Of a stretch of 64,000 bases of DNA, positions 31,927-41,385 are shown in pieces. This stretch comes from an uncultured Candidatus Melainabacteria bacterium. Its GTDB lineage: Bacteria > Cyanobacteriota > Vampirovibrionia > Gastranaerophilales > Gastranaerophilaceae. The DNA lies in contig CAKUUY010000006.1 of NCBI GenBank assembly GCA_934693235.1, positions 1 to 64,000 of the forward strand, in the 5' to 3' direction. Made by a program: the position numbers and the translations under genes. Below the pieces are notes generated by a model, which was not told the origin of the DNA, ran no database searches, and was given only the letters and a program-made list of their open reading frames with translations. Positions within the stretch are counted from its first letter, which is position 1; each line of letters begins with the position of its first letter.

Positions 31927-34135
31927 GTTTATCCTCTTTAGAAGAATTTACTTCTTGTGTGGTTTCATCTCCTTCAAGTTGCTTGATTTTATGTTCCAAG
32001 TCTTCATCAATCAATTTTGCCGGAATATTTATTTTGTCTTTTTGAAATTCAGCCGCAATATTTTCTTGATATTTAATTCTGTTATGCTGCATGCCTCTCA
32101 AAATTCTTGAGAAAGTTGCTGCAATTGTTTTGATATCTTTTAGTGTAAGAGGGCTGTCAGACAACTGACCGTCGTTTAAACGTTCTACGATGATTTTGTT
32201 AATCATATTTTCGATTTCTTCCGGTGTAGGATTCTTCAAAGAACGAACAGCTGACTCAACAGCATCTGCAATCATTAATATTGCAGTTTCTTTAGTATTT
32301 GGTTTTGGACCTGGATATCTGTACTGTTCTTCTTTTACGTTCTCAAGTCCTTCTTCTTGTACTGCTTGGTTGTAAAAATAGCTTGCCAAGCCTTCTCCAT
32401 GGTGTTGAATAATGAAGTTTTGGATAACTTGTGGAAGTTTATATTTTTTAGCAAATTCAAGCCCGTCTTTCGGGTGCGCCGTAATAATCATTTTACTAAT
32501 TCTTGGTGTAAATTTGTTGTGAGGGTTTTCAATTAAGAAATAAGATTGGTTTTCAACGAAAAATAGTGGTCGTTTAAGTTTTCCGATATCGTGGTACAGT
32601 GCTCCTACTCTTGCTAAAATAGGGTCGGCTCCGATAGCTTCTGCAGCTGCTTCACAAAGGTTTGAAACCATCAAACTGTGGTGGTATGTGCCGGGAGCTT
32701 CCATTTGCAACCTTTTTAAAAGGTCTTGGTTGTGATCCCCCAATTCTGCCAAGCCGTATGGTGTTATTATTTTGAACATGCTTTCAAACAGTGGCATTAA
32801 GCCTGATGCTATAATAGCACTGAAAATACCGTTTAATAAGATAAACGAGCAATTTTTAATAAGTAAGACATTATCAACTTCAATCAAACATTTTTCTAAA
32901 ATATAAATACTGAAAACAATTAACAGTCCGGCCAGACCAACATTAAATCCTGTTTTTATAACATCAACACGTTCAGCGTACCTTATTCTTGAAATTGCTA
33001 TAACCGAGAATAAACTTAATATTAAAAATGCTACTAAGTATTGAATATTATACTGATATCCGACAGCCATTATTGAAAGTAATATAACGGCTGCAACAAA
33101 AGCAATTCGAGGTTTCGTAAAAATTGACATAAGGATTAAAAATGCCGGAACCGGTATTACGTATGGTGAAAACCCTGTAGGCAAAATTACTCCGATAAAT
33201 GCAAGTAGCAAAGTTAAAAATGCCGAAATAGAGAGGTATTTGGGTTCAAGAAAGTCTTTTTCAAAAAACTTCATATAGCATAAGAACAAAAATGTTCCGA
33301 TAAATACAATTACATATATTGCTGCAAGTCCGGCCCAGTTTAGTTCATATACATTATAACCGGCTTGACGTAAAGCATCGCGTTTTAATCTTGTAACAGG
33401 TTCGCCCTCAAACAAAATTTTGTCACCTTTTTGAAAAACTACTTCATAAGGTTTTACAGAATTTTGAGCATTTTTTCTTGCAATTTCTGTCGCAAATTCA
33501 TCTACTACTAAATTTGGCACGATTACTTGTTCTAAAACCGCTTTAATTACAGAAACTTGACGTTTAGAAACATTTGAAACTAAATTGTTCAATATTATTT
33601 TATCAATGTTGTCTTTTTCGTAGTCTTTTTCCGTAATACCAATTCTTAAAATGTTCGTAAGGGTCAAGTTCGCTTTATCAAAAGCTTCATGTAGGCTATT
33701 TTCGTCAGCTTTTAATAAAAAGTTAATGATAAAATCTTTTTTTGAATTGTCGGATAAATCAAAAAGAATACCAATTTCTTCTTTTTTTACGTTTTCAGAA
33801 ACCTCTTTTTTTCGAATCTGCATGACAGATGTCTGAAGAGTTTGCAGGTTATTTTTAATAAAGTCGTCTTCAGCCGGAGCCATTACGGGTTCGACTTTTT
33901 GGGCAACTTCTTTTTTATGTTGTTCGGTTCGTTTTACATCTTCAACGGTTAGGGTTTTTTGTGCGATAATGTCACGTTTACTTATTCCATTTTCAATAAT
34001 ATTTTGAAAAAAGAAATTTTGAGAGGCAATGACTGCTGTCATTAAAACGGTAAAGCCGATAAAAGAAAGTGTTTTCAAAAACTGTCTGGAAGTAAAAAAG
34101 TCTTTTACTCTCGGTGCAAATTCAATTTTTATCAT
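31910..34135 (-). CDS. pgpH: PgpH-type 7TM-HD phosphodiesterase
   Basis: A 741-residue membrane protein of the 7TMR-HD family, which in other bacteria (PgpH/YqfF) degrades c-di-AMP. One N-terminal helix is followed by an extracellular domain (residues about 50-270), seven closely spaced helices (about 270-470) and a cytoplasmic HD domain with ALYHDIGKLKRPLFF, ITAHPKDGLEFA, IQHHGE and ADAVESAVRSL. The C-terminal ~40 residues are charged (QLEGDETTQEV). Its predicted partner cyclase CdaA is at 40492. It heads the pgpH-ybeY-dgkA operon. Confidence 0.92.
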   Translation of the reverse strand: MIKIEFAPRVKDFFTSRQFLKTLSFIGFTVLMTAVIASQNFFFQNIIENGISKRDIIAQKTLTVEDVKRTEQHKKEVAQKVEPVMAPAEDDFIKNNLQTLQTSVMQIRKKEVSENVKKEEIGILFDLSDNSKKDFIINFLLKADENSLHEAFDKANLTLTNILRIGITEKDYEKDNIDKIILNNLVSNVSKRQVSVIKAVLEQVIVPNLVVDEFATEIARKNAQNSVKPYEVVFQKGDKILFEGEPVTRLKRDALRQAGYNVYELNWAGLAAIYVIVFIGTFLFLCYMKFFEKDFLEPKYLSISAFLTLLLAFIGVILPTGFSPYVIPVPAFLILMSIFTKPRIAFVAAVILLSIMAVGYQYNIQYLVAFLILSLFSVIAISRIRYAERVDVIKTGFNVGLAGLLIVFSIYILEKCLIEVDNVLLIKNCSFILLNGIFSAIIASGLMPLFESMFKIITPYGLAELGDHNQDLLKRLQMEAPGTYHHSLMVSNLCEAAAEAIGADPILARVGALYHDIGKLKRPLFFVENQSYFLIENPHNKFTPRISKMIITAHPKDGLEFAKKYKLPQVIQNFIIQHHGEGLASYFYNQAVQEEGLENVKEEQYRYPGPKPNTKETAILMIADAVESAVRSLKNPTPEEIENMINKIIVERLNDGQLSDSPLTLKDIKTIAATFSRILRGMQHNRIKYQENIAAEFQKDKINIPAKLIDEDLEHKIKQLEGDETTQEVNSSKEDKHDDKQ

Positions 34136-34180
34136 ATATAATCATTCCTATTATTTTATCTCTATACATATTATAACTTC

Positions 34181-35125
34181 CTATTTTTTTTGCAAGTCTT
34201 GAAGTTTTAGGCGCCTTTGTATGTCTTCCAATATTTTACGGTTAATAGAAAGTAACTCTGACAGAACAGCAATAACACCTATCTGAACCCCTGTAATTAT
34301 TAATATTGCGGACAAAATCAAAGATTGAATATGACCAATTCCACTTTCGAAAATATAGTAGTATAAAAATCTTAAACCGATTAATGCTCCAACAAATAAA
34401 AACGAACTGGCTAAAATTGAGAAAAACCTAAATGGTCTGTATATAATGAACATTCTAATCATCGTAAACATAGAACGTCTTACATAATCGAATATATTCT
34501 TAACCAATTTTGATTTTCTCAAATCGGGATTAACTCTTATTGGAACACATTTTAGGATAAGTCCTTTAGCTTTAGCTTGAATAATGGTATCAAGTGTATA
34601 TGTGTAGTTATCAAAAATATTTAGCTGAATAGCTGCATTACGGGAAAATGCTCTAAATCCGCTTGGTGCATCTTCTACTTCTGTGGAACTTAGTTTTCTC
34701 ATAACCCAAGAACCTAGTTTTTGTAATAATTTTTTTAATGGGGAAAAATGTTCGATTTCAGAAACCGGTCGAGATCCTATTACAATATCTGCCTCTCCAG
34801 ACAAAATTGGTTTAATAAGTTTGCCTATATCGTCTGCGCAATACTGATTATCTGCATCTGTATTTACAATAATGTCAGCACCAATTGCCAATGCTTTGTT
34901 TAGCCCTGCAATAAAAGCTTTGGCTAATCCAGAATTATGTGGCATTTCTACAATACTTTTTACTCCCAACTCTCTTGCAACTGTGGCTGTTTTATCTTTA
35001 GAACCATCGTCTATTATTAAAACTTCAATTTCATCTATTCCATCAATGTGTTTAGGCAAATCTTTCAGAGTAATCGGTAATGTTTTTTCTTCATTGTAAC
35101 AAGGTATTTGTATTACAAGTTTCAT
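34181..35125 (-). CDS. membrane-anchored GT2 glycosyltransferase (DPM1/polyprenyl-phosphate type)
   Basis: A 314-residue enzyme. The GT-A domain has IPCYNEEKTLP, IDDGSKD and NTDADNQY (DxD), plus DAPSGFRAFS and a polyprenyl-phosphate-mannose-synthase-like layout. Two C-terminal helices anchor it. It probably loads a sugar onto a polyprenyl phosphate. The divergent gene at 35178 is a GT39/ArnT-like protein that uses such donors, so the two likely act in sequence on a surface glycan or glycoprotein (inference). GGAAAATT precedes the ATG. Confidence 0.85.
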   Translation of the reverse strand: MKLVIQIPCYNEEKTLPITLKDLPKHIDGIDEIEVLIIDDGSKDKTATVARELGVKSIVEMPHNSGLAKAFIAGLNKALAIGADIIVNTDADNQYCADDIGKLIKPILSGEADIVIGSRPVSEIEHFSPLKKLLQKLGSWVMRKLSSTEVEDAPSGFRAFSRNAAIQLNIFDNYTYTLDTIIQAKAKGLILKCVPIRVNPDLRKSKLVKNIFDYVRRSMFTMIRMFIIYRPFRFFSILASSFLFVGALIGLRFLYYYIFESGIGHIQSLILSAILIITGVQIGVIAVLSELLSINRKILEDIQRRLKLQDLQKK

Positions 35126-35177
35126 AATTTTCCTTTTTTTCTTTTTATTATATAATTAAAAGGGGATTTTGACAATC

Positions 35178-36815
35178 GTGAAAAAATACTTGCCGATATC
35201 TGTAATAATATTATTGGGAATAACTTTGAGACTTATTTGTATAAACAAGCCGGATGGTTTGTGGAACGATGAATATGTAAGTTGGATGATTGCTACTACT
35301 CCACTTGGAAATGGTTTTGTTAACGCAGTAAAGTCTCAATGTCATATGCCGTTTTATTATTTATATTTAAAATTTTTCATGACATTTTTAGGACAAAGTG
35401 ATCTAGTCTTAAGATTAACATCGACATTCGCAGGAATTCTTTCTATTATTGCAATGTATTTTGTCGGAAAAGAAAAAGATGAAAAAACAGGATTGTGTTG
35501 TGCCGGTTTTTCTGCCATAAGTTCTTTTTTGATTTATTATTCTCAAGAGGTCCGATTATATTCAGTGTTGTTTTTGTTCTCGGCTCTTGCGCTTTTATAT
35601 CTGATAAGAACTCTAAAACAGCCGAATAAAAAGAATTTTATATTATGTTCAGTTTTTAATTTCCTTATTCTTTTTACGCACACAATCGGATTTGTTTTTG
35701 TTTTTTTTAATCTTGTTTTCTTGAGTATCAATTTGTATAAACAATTTAAAAAAGTGGTTATTGCTACTTGGGGAACAATATTGGTGCTTAGTAGTTTTAC
35801 AGCTCCGTTAGCGGTAAAAATAATGACAACTCAATCTTTTTCGCAATGGTGGGGACATTTTTCTATTTCTAAAATCGGATTTTTATTTACGGATTATTTT
35901 TCCCCGTTGTTAACTAATTTGACTAATGCTCCTGATAATTTTTTCTACGCAAAAGCATTGTCTTTGATAATGCTTATTCCGTCAATTATTGCAATCGCAT
36001 GTATTATAAAATCATTAATTAAAAACAAGTTTAATTTATTATTATTTTCAACGGCGGTGGCTTCAATTATAGTTCTTGTTATTGCTGCAGTGAGTGGTAA
36101 ATTAGTTTTTATAACAAAATATTCAATAGAAATTTATCCTATATTAATTTATTTGGCATGCTTTGGCATGGCATCTATTGAAAATAAAATACTTAGAAAT
36201 TCTTTAATTATTTTATATTGTGTAATTTCTTTGGGATATATAATTGTTGCACCATATTCTGCACCCAAAATGCGTCGAGCAGAGGGACAAAAGATTCCTA
36301 TGGATATGCTAAAGCAGATTGGGCTAAAACAAGGCGACATAATTCTTTTGGAATACTATCCCGCAAATAGGTTTACAAAATATTTTGATTTTTCAGATTA
36401 CAAAATTGTAGAAATTCAAAAAGGAAATTTTGTAGAATATTTGTCTCCAAATGTTAGTTATAATCAAATTTACCAATCAGGGAAAGAGCTATATAAAGAT
36501 GTTTTCAAAAATGATAAAAATTCGTATTTTGAAAGCATGCTTCAAAAAGATGTATTTAGTAACTTAAAAAATGGTCAAAGTGTTGCGGTAGTTGTATTAA
36601 ATAGTGTTTCGTACCATGCTCCGCAATCCATGACCAAAATTATTGAAAATGATGAAATGTATAACAAAGAGCCATTATTGTTTCTTGTTTTTTCATACGT
36701 AAGAAATAAAACATTTGATGAAATGCTGAAAACATTGCCTATGACCGGACTAGCACAGAAGGGGAATTGGACAGTTGCGAAATTTACAAAACTTAATAAA
36801 ATAGGTGAAAATTAG
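35178..36815 (+). CDS. ArnT/PMT-like (GT39/GT83) polyprenyl-sugar glycosyltransferase
   Basis: A polytopic protein of about 545 residues. The first periplasmic loop holds the acidic NDEYVSWMIATTP motif (near residue 30) and QCHMPFYYLYLKFF, typical of GT-C enzymes that move sugars from polyprenyl phosphate to protein or lipid A. About ten further helices follow, then a soluble C-terminal domain. I prefer the GTG at 35178: AGGGG lies 12 nt upstream, whereas a TTG at 35169 is only 3 nt from it. It is divergent from the GT2 gene that may supply its donor. Confidence 0.8.
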   Translation: MKKYLPISVIILLGITLRLICINKPDGLWNDEYVSWMIATTPLGNGFVNAVKSQCHMPFYYLYLKFFMTFLGQSDLVLRLTSTFAGILSIIAMYFVGKEKDEKTGLCCAGFSAISSFLIYYSQEVRLYSVLFLFSALALLYLIRTLKQPNKKNFILCSVFNFLILFTHTIGFVFVFFNLVFLSINLYKQFKKVVIATWGTILVLSSFTAPLAVKIMTTQSFSQWWGHFSISKIGFLFTDYFSPLLTNLTNAPDNFFYAKALSLIMLIPSIIAIACIIKSLIKNKFNLLLFSTAVASIIVLVIAAVSGKLVFITKYSIEIYPILIYLACFGMASIENKILRNSLIILYCVISLGYIIVAPYSAPKMRRAEGQKIPMDMLKQIGLKQGDIILLEYYPANRFTKYFDFSDYKIVEIQKGNFVEYLSPNVSYNQIYQSGKELYKDVFKNDKNSYFESMLQKDVFSNLKNGQSVAVVVLNSVSYHAPQSMTKIIENDEMYNKEPLLFLVFSYVRNKTFDEMLKTLPMTGLAQKGNWTVAKFTKLNKIGEN

Positions 36816-36876
36816 CAATTTTTTGTTTGTTTAAACCTATATATATGTAGAAGGTTTTATTATAGTGGGAAGAAAA

Positions 36877-38376
36877 ATGAAAGTAGAATTAGTAAAAAAT
36901 CAAAATTACGCTGCGTATACGCAGAGAGCAAATTCCCAAAAGGGGAAGAATAGTACTAATACAGCAGCACAAAGTTTTACCGGTGGGTATACTGAACGTA
37001 TTACAAAAAGCTTGCCGCATGCTAAAAGTATTGCAGCAATGAAGAATTTAGAATGGTTAAAAGGGGAAATCGGTGGTATCTTGATTACAGCTTTAGGTAC
37101 AGGTTTGGTTGCCCCTATATTTATCGGTTTTAACCCGTTTGTAAAAGCTCCTAAAAATGCAACACCGGAACAAAAGAAAGAAAATGAAAATACAAAATTA
37201 TATACAGCAATGAGACAACCGATTTCAGCTGTCCTTGCAATTATGTTCCAAGCCAGTGTTCAAAAATATATTGATAAGGGCTTGGATTCTGTATTTAATA
37301 ATCCAAAATACTCTTCAATTGCCGGCTTACACGTAGATCAACAAGAATTGAATACAAAAACTTATATTCAATCTAACGTAAGAAAAGTAATGAAAGAAGA
37401 GGGCAAATCTAAGCCATCTTGGATTAAAGCTATCTTTAGTAGTGAAGCTAAAGCTCAAAGAAAAGCTTACACAGAAGAATTTGATGCGAAAGTAAAAGAT
37501 ATTCAAGAAAAACAACTGGAAACAGTTGCAGAAAAATTCCAAAAAACAGGAAAAATTAATATTGGTAAAAATCATCTTGATTTTGAATCAACTGCAAATT
37601 TGGTAAATAAACAAATTGATTCATATATTGCAGATGCAAGAGCTTTACAAAAAACTCCTGAAGATATTGCAAGATACTTGGATAGAGCAGAATTGTTGAT
37701 GCGCAATGAAGATGGTATTCGTAATGCATTTGCACAAATTTCAGAGAAAAATGTAACAGCGGATGTTCAAAACTTATTAGCAAAAGAACAAAATCCTGAA
37801 ATAAAAACACTTCTTCAAGAAATCCTTGATAGACCTGAGGATTTGCGTTACAGCAGAGCTCACAGAACTTTAGATCGTATTGATTGTATAAAAACAATGT
37901 GCAAGAATAATTTCTCAAGAGAAAATTACAGAAATGCTTTGTTAGAAAGAAATAAAGTTCTTGCAGATAGAATTATTGAATTAACTGCAGCAAAGGTTAA
38001 TCCGAAAAAAGCAGATGAAAATGTGATAGCTAAATCAATCAAAAATATCATTAAGCAATGTGGTTTCAGAGGTGAAGAAGATGGTATTGTAAAATCAGTT
38101 CTTTGTGACACTGATACATTCGGAGATAATATCGGAAGTTTGACAAAGAAAGTTTATAAAGATATCGCAACAGGTTATAAAAAACTTGTGGAAAACAGCT
38201 ACAAAGGCGTTAACCAGTTTACAAAAATCGGAGTAGGTGTGTTAATCACATTGCCTATCACTTGTACAGCATTGAACTGGGTATATCCAAGATTTATGGA
38301 TATCTTCTTCCCAAGTTTGTCAGGAAGAGATGACAAGAAACCTGAACAGGCGCAAAAGGTTGGAGGTAACAAGTAA
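36877..38376 (+). CDS. orphan membrane protein of 499 residues
   Basis: Not recognised. A polar, Asn/Gln/Thr-rich N-terminus (residues 1-45, ending AQSFTGGYTERI) is followed by one hydrophobic segment (GGILITALGTGLVAPIFIGF), a long hydrophilic helical middle (residues 110-460; repeated Lys/Glu/Gln-rich helices such as DAKVKDIQEKQLETVAEKF) and one C-terminal helix (IGVGVLITLPITCTALNWVYP). The two helices bracket a large soluble loop. GGAAG precedes ATG 36877; an in-frame GTG at 36865 is less likely. Its stop overlaps the next start by one base, so the pair is translationally coupled. Confidence 0.7.
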   Translation: MKVELVKNQNYAAYTQRANSQKGKNSTNTAAQSFTGGYTERITKSLPHAKSIAAMKNLEWLKGEIGGILITALGTGLVAPIFIGFNPFVKAPKNATPEQKKENENTKLYTAMRQPISAVLAIMFQASVQKYIDKGLDSVFNNPKYSSIAGLHVDQQELNTKTYIQSNVRKVMKEEGKSKPSWIKAIFSSEAKAQRKAYTEEFDAKVKDIQEKQLETVAEKFQKTGKINIGKNHLDFESTANLVNKQIDSYIADARALQKTPEDIARYLDRAELLMRNEDGIRNAFAQISEKNVTADVQNLLAKEQNPEIKTLLQEILDRPEDLRYSRAHRTLDRIDCIKTMCKNNFSRENYRNALLERNKVLADRIIELTAAKVNPKKADENVIAKSIKNIIKQCGFRGEEDGIVKSVLCDTDTFGDNIGSLTKKVYKDIATGYKKLVENSYKGVNQFTKIGVGVLITLPITCTALNWVYPRFMDIFFPSLSGRDDKKPEQAQKVGGNK

Positions 38377-39110
38377 TGAGTGGACTTCAAGCAGTAGGAA
38401 ATACAATTAAATCAGGCATAGCAAAAGCGTCCGCTTCAAAACCGGTAAAATGGGTTAGTAAAAAGTTCGCTGAAAACCCAGAAGGAGCTTTGGCATCAGC
38501 AACGGTTACTTCCATCATTTTGAAAGATGGTATCGGATGTGCAATGTACGTTGGACAAAGTTTGAACAACGACAAAATTCCTGAAAAGAAAAGAAAATTC
38601 GTTGCAGCACTTGATTTAACAAACGGTGTATTGATGATTGTTGCACAAATTGCAATGTTCTTTGCAATGAGAAAATATTCAGGACCAATCTTTAAGAAAA
38701 TATTTAACAAATCATTCAGTGAAGCAAGCAAAGCTAATACTATTTCAAGAATGCGTATGGAAGATATGAAAATTAACGGGCATACTTCAAAGAAACAAAA
38801 AATTGGAAAAGATTTTGATAAATGTGAAAATGACGCACTTGCTTTGTTCAAGTTCGTAGCAGATATCGCAGCTGCAACAATTGTTGGTAAACGTGTAATT
38901 GTTCCATTAGTTGCAACTCCTCTTGCTAAGAAAGTTGAAAAGAAAATGGAAAAACATCATGCAGACGAAGCTCCTAAGACAGATGTAAAAGCTGAAGAAA
39001 AAGCACAAGTTGCTGACAAACCGGTGGAAGAAGCTGGGAAAAAACTTGATGTTGTAAGTACTGGTTCTACAAATTTGTTAGATAAAGCGAAAATAAATCA
39101 AGCAAAATAA
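38376..39110 (+). CDS. orphan membrane protein of 244 residues, coupled to 36877 gene
   Basis: Not recognised. It has a Lys/Ser/Ala-rich start, hydrophobic segments at about residues 40-60 (GALASATVTSIILKDGIGCAM), 80-105 (LTNGVLMIVAQIAMFFAMR) and 155-185 (LALFKFVADIAAATIVGKRVIVPL), and a charged C-terminal tail rich in Lys/Glu/Ala. One-base overlap with the upstream gene implies stoichiometric production and perhaps a two-component membrane complex. A strong terminator follows. Confidence 0.7.
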   Translation: MSGLQAVGNTIKSGIAKASASKPVKWVSKKFAENPEGALASATVTSIILKDGIGCAMYVGQSLNNDKIPEKKRKFVAALDLTNGVLMIVAQIAMFFAMRKYSGPIFKKIFNKSFSEASKANTISRMRMEDMKINGHTSKKQKIGKDFDKCENDALALFKFVADIAAATIVGKRVIVPLVATPLAKKVEKKMEKHHADEAPKTDVKAEEKAQVADKPVEEAGKKLDVVSTGSTNLLDKAKINQAK

Positions 39111-39152
39111 CCCATAGATTTTCTAAAGAAATAAGTGCAAAATGTTAAATAA

Positions 39153-39185
39153 AAAAGTGTCGCGAATAAATTTCGCGACACTTTT
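39153..39185. terminator. bidirectional terminator
   Basis: 14-bp stem AAAAGTGTCGCGAA / TTCGCGACACTTTT with a short AT loop, A- and T-rich flanks, between converging genes at 39110 and 39205. Confidence 0.92.
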
Positions 39186-39204
39186 TTGTAACTATCAATT
39201 TTAA

Positions 39205-39552
39205 TTAAAACGGTTTTGTTTGGTTTAGTTTTAGCCTTAAATCTCTAAATCTTGAAATATCTTCTTGAGTTCTTCCGGATTCTTGGAATACTGCTTGAGT
39301 AGATGGATGAACCATTAATACATAATCCATGTGAATTTCTAAGAAGTTGTATTTCCTAGGTGCTTGGTTTGAGTTACGCGGATAAATTTCGGCGTTTGTG
39401 ACAGCCAAAAATCTACGTTCTCTGTCGTTCAACAAATCAGTAAGTTCGCGGTTTGTATTTGTGTATTTAGAAACATGAACAACGCCTTTGATATCGTGAT
39501 CTGCTGTTAAAATACTTACTTCTATTGGTACTGTATCAATGTTTTTTGCCAT
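39205..39552 (-). CDS. conserved-looking 115-residue protein, family not recognised
   Basis: A small soluble protein: PIEVSILTADHDIKGVVHV strand region, a DLLNDRERRFLAVTNAEIY stretch, YNFLEIHMDYVLMVHPS and a charged helical end. The first part resembles a small beta-barrel like those of Sm- or PilZ-like folds, but this is only an impression. GAGGATAAAAAG is the ribosome site. It ends at the shared terminator and lies downstream of the YitT-cdaA-lysA genes with a 64-bp gap. Confidence 0.65.
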   Translation of the reverse strand: MAKNIDTVPIEVSILTADHDIKGVVHVSKYTNTNRELTDLLNDRERRFLAVTNAEIYPRNSNQAPRKYNFLEIHMDYVLMVHPSTQAVFQESGRTQEDISRFRDLRLKLNQTKPF

Positions 39553-39616
39553 CTTTTTATCCTCTTTATAAATAATTATTTACATAATACTATATTTTTG
39601 AAAAATTGTCCAATTC

Positions 39617-40492
39617 TTAAATTTTGTCAACACTACCTTTGGTTCTACCGCCATAGGCTTCGTGAACATCAACAACAGACATGAATGCCCTTGGGTCAAT
39701 TTCTTTTATAATTTCCTTCATTTTAGCCATTTCTAATCTTGAAACGACACAATAAATAATAGTTTTTTCAGCTCCGGAATACGCTCCCACCGCTTTTATA
39801 TATGTAACGCCAAGATCTAATTTTTCAAGCAGTGCATCTCCGATTTCGTGTGCTTTATCGCTAATAATTCGAATTGATTTTGCAGAGTTTAAACCCTCTA
39901 ATACAATATCAATTACTCTGAAAGCAATAAAATATGTCAAAACGGCGTACATTGCTCTGTTCCATCCAAAAACCAAACCGGATGCACCGTAAATGAATAT
40001 ATTAAATGTCATAATCCATTCACCTACAGAAAAACCGAATTTTTTGGATAAAACTAAAGACATAATTTCGGTTCCGTCAAGAGACCCTTCATTTTTTAGT
40101 ACAAGTCCAACACCTGTTCCGAGAATAATTCCTCCAAAAACGGTTGATAATAATAAATCATGACTTGTCGGATGATTATACATTCCAAATAGGTTTATGA
40201 ATAATGATAACATTCCGATTGCATAAAAAGTTTGGATAACAAACTTTTTGCCAATCTTGTTAAATGCCAATAAAAAGAACGGAATATTGATTAAAAAAAT
40301 TAAAAGTCCTAAATTGATTTTGGTTAAATAACTTATAATAATTGAAATACCAACTATTCCGCCATCAATAATATTATTTGGAACAAGAAATACTTCCAAC
40401 GCAAAGGCAGCAATAAAAGGTCCTAGAGTTAAAAAAAACATTTTATTTAGTATTGATAAAAATAAATTTTTTTTCCCTTGTTTTGTAGCCAT
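39617..40492 (-). CDS. YitT family (DUF161/DUF2179) membrane protein
   Basis: A 291-residue protein with five to six N-terminal membrane helices and a C-terminal soluble DUF2179 domain (residues about 215-290; RIISDKAHEIGDALLEKLDLGVTYIKAVGAYSGAEK, ending MSVVDVHEAYGGRTKG). The GTGVGLVLKNEGSLDGTEI stretch is diagnostic. Function of the family is not firmly known. The start overlaps the cdaA stop by one base, so it is the third gene of a lysA-cdaA-yitT operon. Confidence 0.88.
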   Translation of the reverse strand: MATKQGKKNLFLSILNKMFFLTLGPFIAAFALEVFLVPNNIIDGGIVGISIIISYLTKINLGLLIFLINIPFFLLAFNKIGKKFVIQTFYAIGMLSLFINLFGMYNHPTSHDLLLSTVFGGIILGTGVGLVLKNEGSLDGTEIMSLVLSKKFGFSVGEWIMTFNIFIYGASGLVFGWNRAMYAVLTYFIAFRVIDIVLEGLNSAKSIRIISDKAHEIGDALLEKLDLGVTYIKAVGAYSGAEKTIIYCVVSRLEMAKMKEIIKEIDPRAFMSVVDVHEAYGGRTKGSVDKI

Positions 40493-41385
40493 TATTCATC
40501 CTTACCGGTTCTTTTTATTGTCATAAAATTATTTATTTTGAAAATAGTCTTTTTATCTTCTTCTATTTCCTCTTTGTAACCTAGAATCTTTTCTAAATCA
40601 GCTTTCAGAGTAATCAAATCTTCATATTTTTTTAAAGTTCCGTCAATAGCGACAGAAACATCACCACTTTCTTCTGAAACAACTAAACATGCGGCATCAC
40701 TTACTTCAGTCATTCCGATAGCTGCTCTATGTCGAGTACCGTACTTCCAACTTAATTTAGGATCTTCTGTTAAAGGAAGTAAAACTCCTGCTGATATAAT
40801 TTTGTCTCCGTTTATAACAACAGCTCCGTCATGTAGAGGGGTGTTCGGATGAAAAATAGTTAGTAAAAGTTCTGTAGATAAGTCTGCGTTCAATTTTGTA
40901 CCAACATCGCTATATGTATTTCTCAAGTCGCTTTGGAAAACGATTAGCGCTCCGGTATGTGATTTTGAAAGAAATTTCACGCTTTCAATTAGTTCTTTTA
41001 CAACGTCTATTTTTTGTTCATTCTTGTTATTTTGGTTAAACAATTTCGTAACAAAGTCTACTTGTCCTAAGAATCCTAAAAATTTTCTTAGTTCTGGTTG
41101 GAAGATAACGATTAAACTTAACGAAACTAAAGTAACGATTGATTTTAAAAACATGCCGATAATTTTTAAATCTATTCTCATTAGAATTTCGCTGACAGCC
41201 CAAGCGCAAACTAATATTAATACTCCCTTTACAAACTTTTCAGAAGGTGTATCTTTGATAAATTTTCTGTATAAAAATAATAATAATATTGCCAAAAACG
41301 CAATTTGAAGAAAGTCAGACCAATTAAAAGTCATCTCTAATGTTGAAATATATTTAAGTATGTAAATTAGAATATCGTTAATCAT
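40492..41385 (-). CDS. cdaA: diadenylate cyclase CdaA (c-di-AMP synthase)
   Basis: A 297-residue membrane-bound DAC-domain protein that makes c-di-AMP from two ATP. Three N-terminal helices precede the cyclase domain with the active motifs LHDGAVVI and RHRAAIGMTE, followed by VSEESGDVSVAIDG. Unlike the common cdaA-cdaR-glmM cluster, it sits between lysA (4-bp overlap) and a YitT gene. With PgpH at 31910, the window holds both a maker and a likely breaker of c-di-AMP. Confidence 0.93.
   Translation of the reverse strand: MINDILIYILKYISTLEMTFNWSDFLQIAFLAILLLFLYRKFIKDTPSEKFVKGVLILVCAWAVSEILMRIDLKIIGMFLKSIVTLVSLSLIVIFQPELRKFLGFLGQVDFVTKLFNQNNKNEQKIDVVKELIESVKFLSKSHTGALIVFQSDLRNTYSDVGTKLNADLSTELLLTIFHPNTPLHDGAVVINGDKIISAGVLLPLTEDPKLSWKYGTRHRAAIGMTEVSDAACLVVSEESGDVSVAIDGTLKKYEDLITLKADLEKILGYKEEIEEDKKTIFKINNFMTIKRTGKDE

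Noticed and set aside
38387..38851. Minus-strand 154-residue frame inside the 38376 gene
   Set aside because: Shadow frame without ribosome site; opposite strand has coupling and terminator.
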